NCBI GenBank assembly: GCA_035528375.1
Contig: DATKYS010000101.1
Span: 1 to 24,786, forward strand
DNA length: 24,786 nt
DNA from: a bacterium
GTDB lineage: Bacteria > RBG-13-66-14
Direction: 5' to 3'
Shown here: positions 24,214 through 24,786 of the stretch, piece after piece
Position numbering within the stretch: position 1 is the stretch's first letter
Layout: the number at the start of each line of letters is the position of its first letter
Position numbers and translations under genes: made by a program
The notes under the pieces: generated by a model
What the model was told of the DNA's origin: nothing
The model's input: only the letters and a program-made list of their open reading frames with translations
Databases searched by the model: none

Positions 24214-24786
24214 TGGCCAACCGGACGCTGGCGGTCACCGACGAAATCTACGCCTACCTGGAGAAAAACACACTGCGGGAGCCCGAAGTCCTGCGGCGGC
24301 TCCGCGAGGAAACCTCGAAGATGCCCAACCCCGACATGCAGATAGCCCCGGAGCAGGGGCAGTTCATGGCGCTCCTGGTGGAGCTCGTCGGGGCGAGGCT
24401 CTGCCTGGAACTGGGCGTGTTCACGGGCTACAGCTCCACCGCGGTGGCCCTGGCGCTGCCACCGGGGGGAAGGCTCATCGCCTGCGATTCCAGCCGCGAG
24501 TGGACCGATGTCGCCCGGCGGTGTTGGGAGGCGGCCGGGGTATCGCACAAGATAGAGCTTCGTCTGGGACCGGCATTGCAGAGCTTGGATGCGCTTTTAG
24601 CCGAGGGCTACACCGGGCGGTTCGATTTCGCCTTCATAGACGCGGACAAGGACAACTACGACGCGTACTACGAGAAAACCCTGAAGCTCCTGCGTCCCGG
24701 CGGACTCGTCGCCCTGGACAACGCCCTGCGGCACGGGCGGGTGGCCGACGCCGCCGACGCCGACCCGGGGACGGCCGTCATCCGCG
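24213..24786 (+). CDS. SAM-dependent O-methyltransferase, family 3 (partial, runs off the window)
   Basis: The frame opens at the ATG at 24213, overlapping the previous stop as TGATG, and stays open to the window end (191 codons). The N-terminal MPNPDMQIAPEQGQFMALLVEL segment, motif I LELGVFTGYSSTAVALAL, the acidic strand end LIACD, and FDFAFIDADKDNYDAYYEKTLKLLRPGG-type motifs with D-N-A-L match the cation-dependent caffeoyl-CoA O-methyltransferase-like family. The DADKxNY aspartates bind the metal. Usual length is about 215-225, so only the last 25-35 residues are missing. The substrate is unknown. Bacterial members act on small catechols or on tRNA (TrmR). Confidence 0.85.
   Translation, partial: MANRTLAVTDEIYAYLEKNTLREPEVLRRLREETSKMPNPDMQIAPEQGQFMALLVELVGARLCLELGVFTGYSSTAVALALPPGGRLIACDSSREWTDVARRCWEAAGVSHKIELRLGPALQSLDALLAEGYTGRFDFAFIDADKDNYDAYYEKTLKLLRPGGLVALDNALRHGRVADAADADPGTAVIR

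Overview
The window is GC-rich (well above 60% by eye), gene-dense bacterial DNA with short or overlapping gene junctions. It carries chromosomal housekeeping and cell-envelope genes. LolA, UppP, MreB, FtsK, RimO, PgsA and PgpA together point to a diderm (outer-membrane) bacterium. Many products are recognisable only at family level and several long proteins have no recognisable family, so an uncultivated lineage is likely. A high-GC candidate phylum such as Coatesbacteria is a guess, not a result. I found no rRNA, tRNA, CRISPR array, transposase, integrase or phage gene.

Left part, minus strand (about 93-5398). A near-consensus sigma-70 promoter at 5430-5458 drives a four-gene run: TPR lipoprotein, second lipoprotein, membrane-anchored degenerate PHP protein, and a HemW-like radical SAM protein. 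The PHP gene is bracketed by a 26-bp direct repeat that carries a ribosome binding site and an ATG. A second consensus promoter, overlapping the end of the hemW-like gene, drives a PQQ-like beta-propeller protein. A compact nested palindromic repeat (1-56) lies beyond that gene.

Middle, plus strand (5523-8782). A divergent promoter drives a single-pass membrane protein of unknown function. Next, with its own promoter, comes a 350-residue disordered protein with six copies of a V-P-(A/L)-F-D-(S/T) motif, placed directly before mreB. mreB ends in a strong intrinsic terminator and no mreC or mreD follows.

Plus strand 8874-15010 is a lipid-linked glycan section: a GT-C/STT3-like membrane protein with a C-terminal TPR domain, an FAD-dependent oxidoreductase of the UDP-galactopyranose mutase/protoporphyrinogen oxidase type, a GT4 glycosyltransferase, and undecaprenyl-diphosphatase UppP, which recycles the lipid carrier.

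Plus strand 15015-24786 is a long tight run: FtsK-type DNA translocase (apparently without the gamma domain), LolA, a zinc-ribbon membrane protein, RimO, PgsA, PgpA, a Yip1-family membrane protein, an intact PHP phosphoesterase (full-length paralogue of the degenerate one on the left), a putative lipoprotein, and an O-methyltransferase cut by the window end. PgsA and PgpA catalyse consecutive steps to phosphatidylglycerol, and ftsK-lolA is a gene order also known from E. coli.

No complete new defence or mobile system is visible. The best leads are the VPAFD-repeat protein next to mreB, the active/inactive PHP pair with its repeat-flanked cassette, and the STT3-like/TPR fusion.
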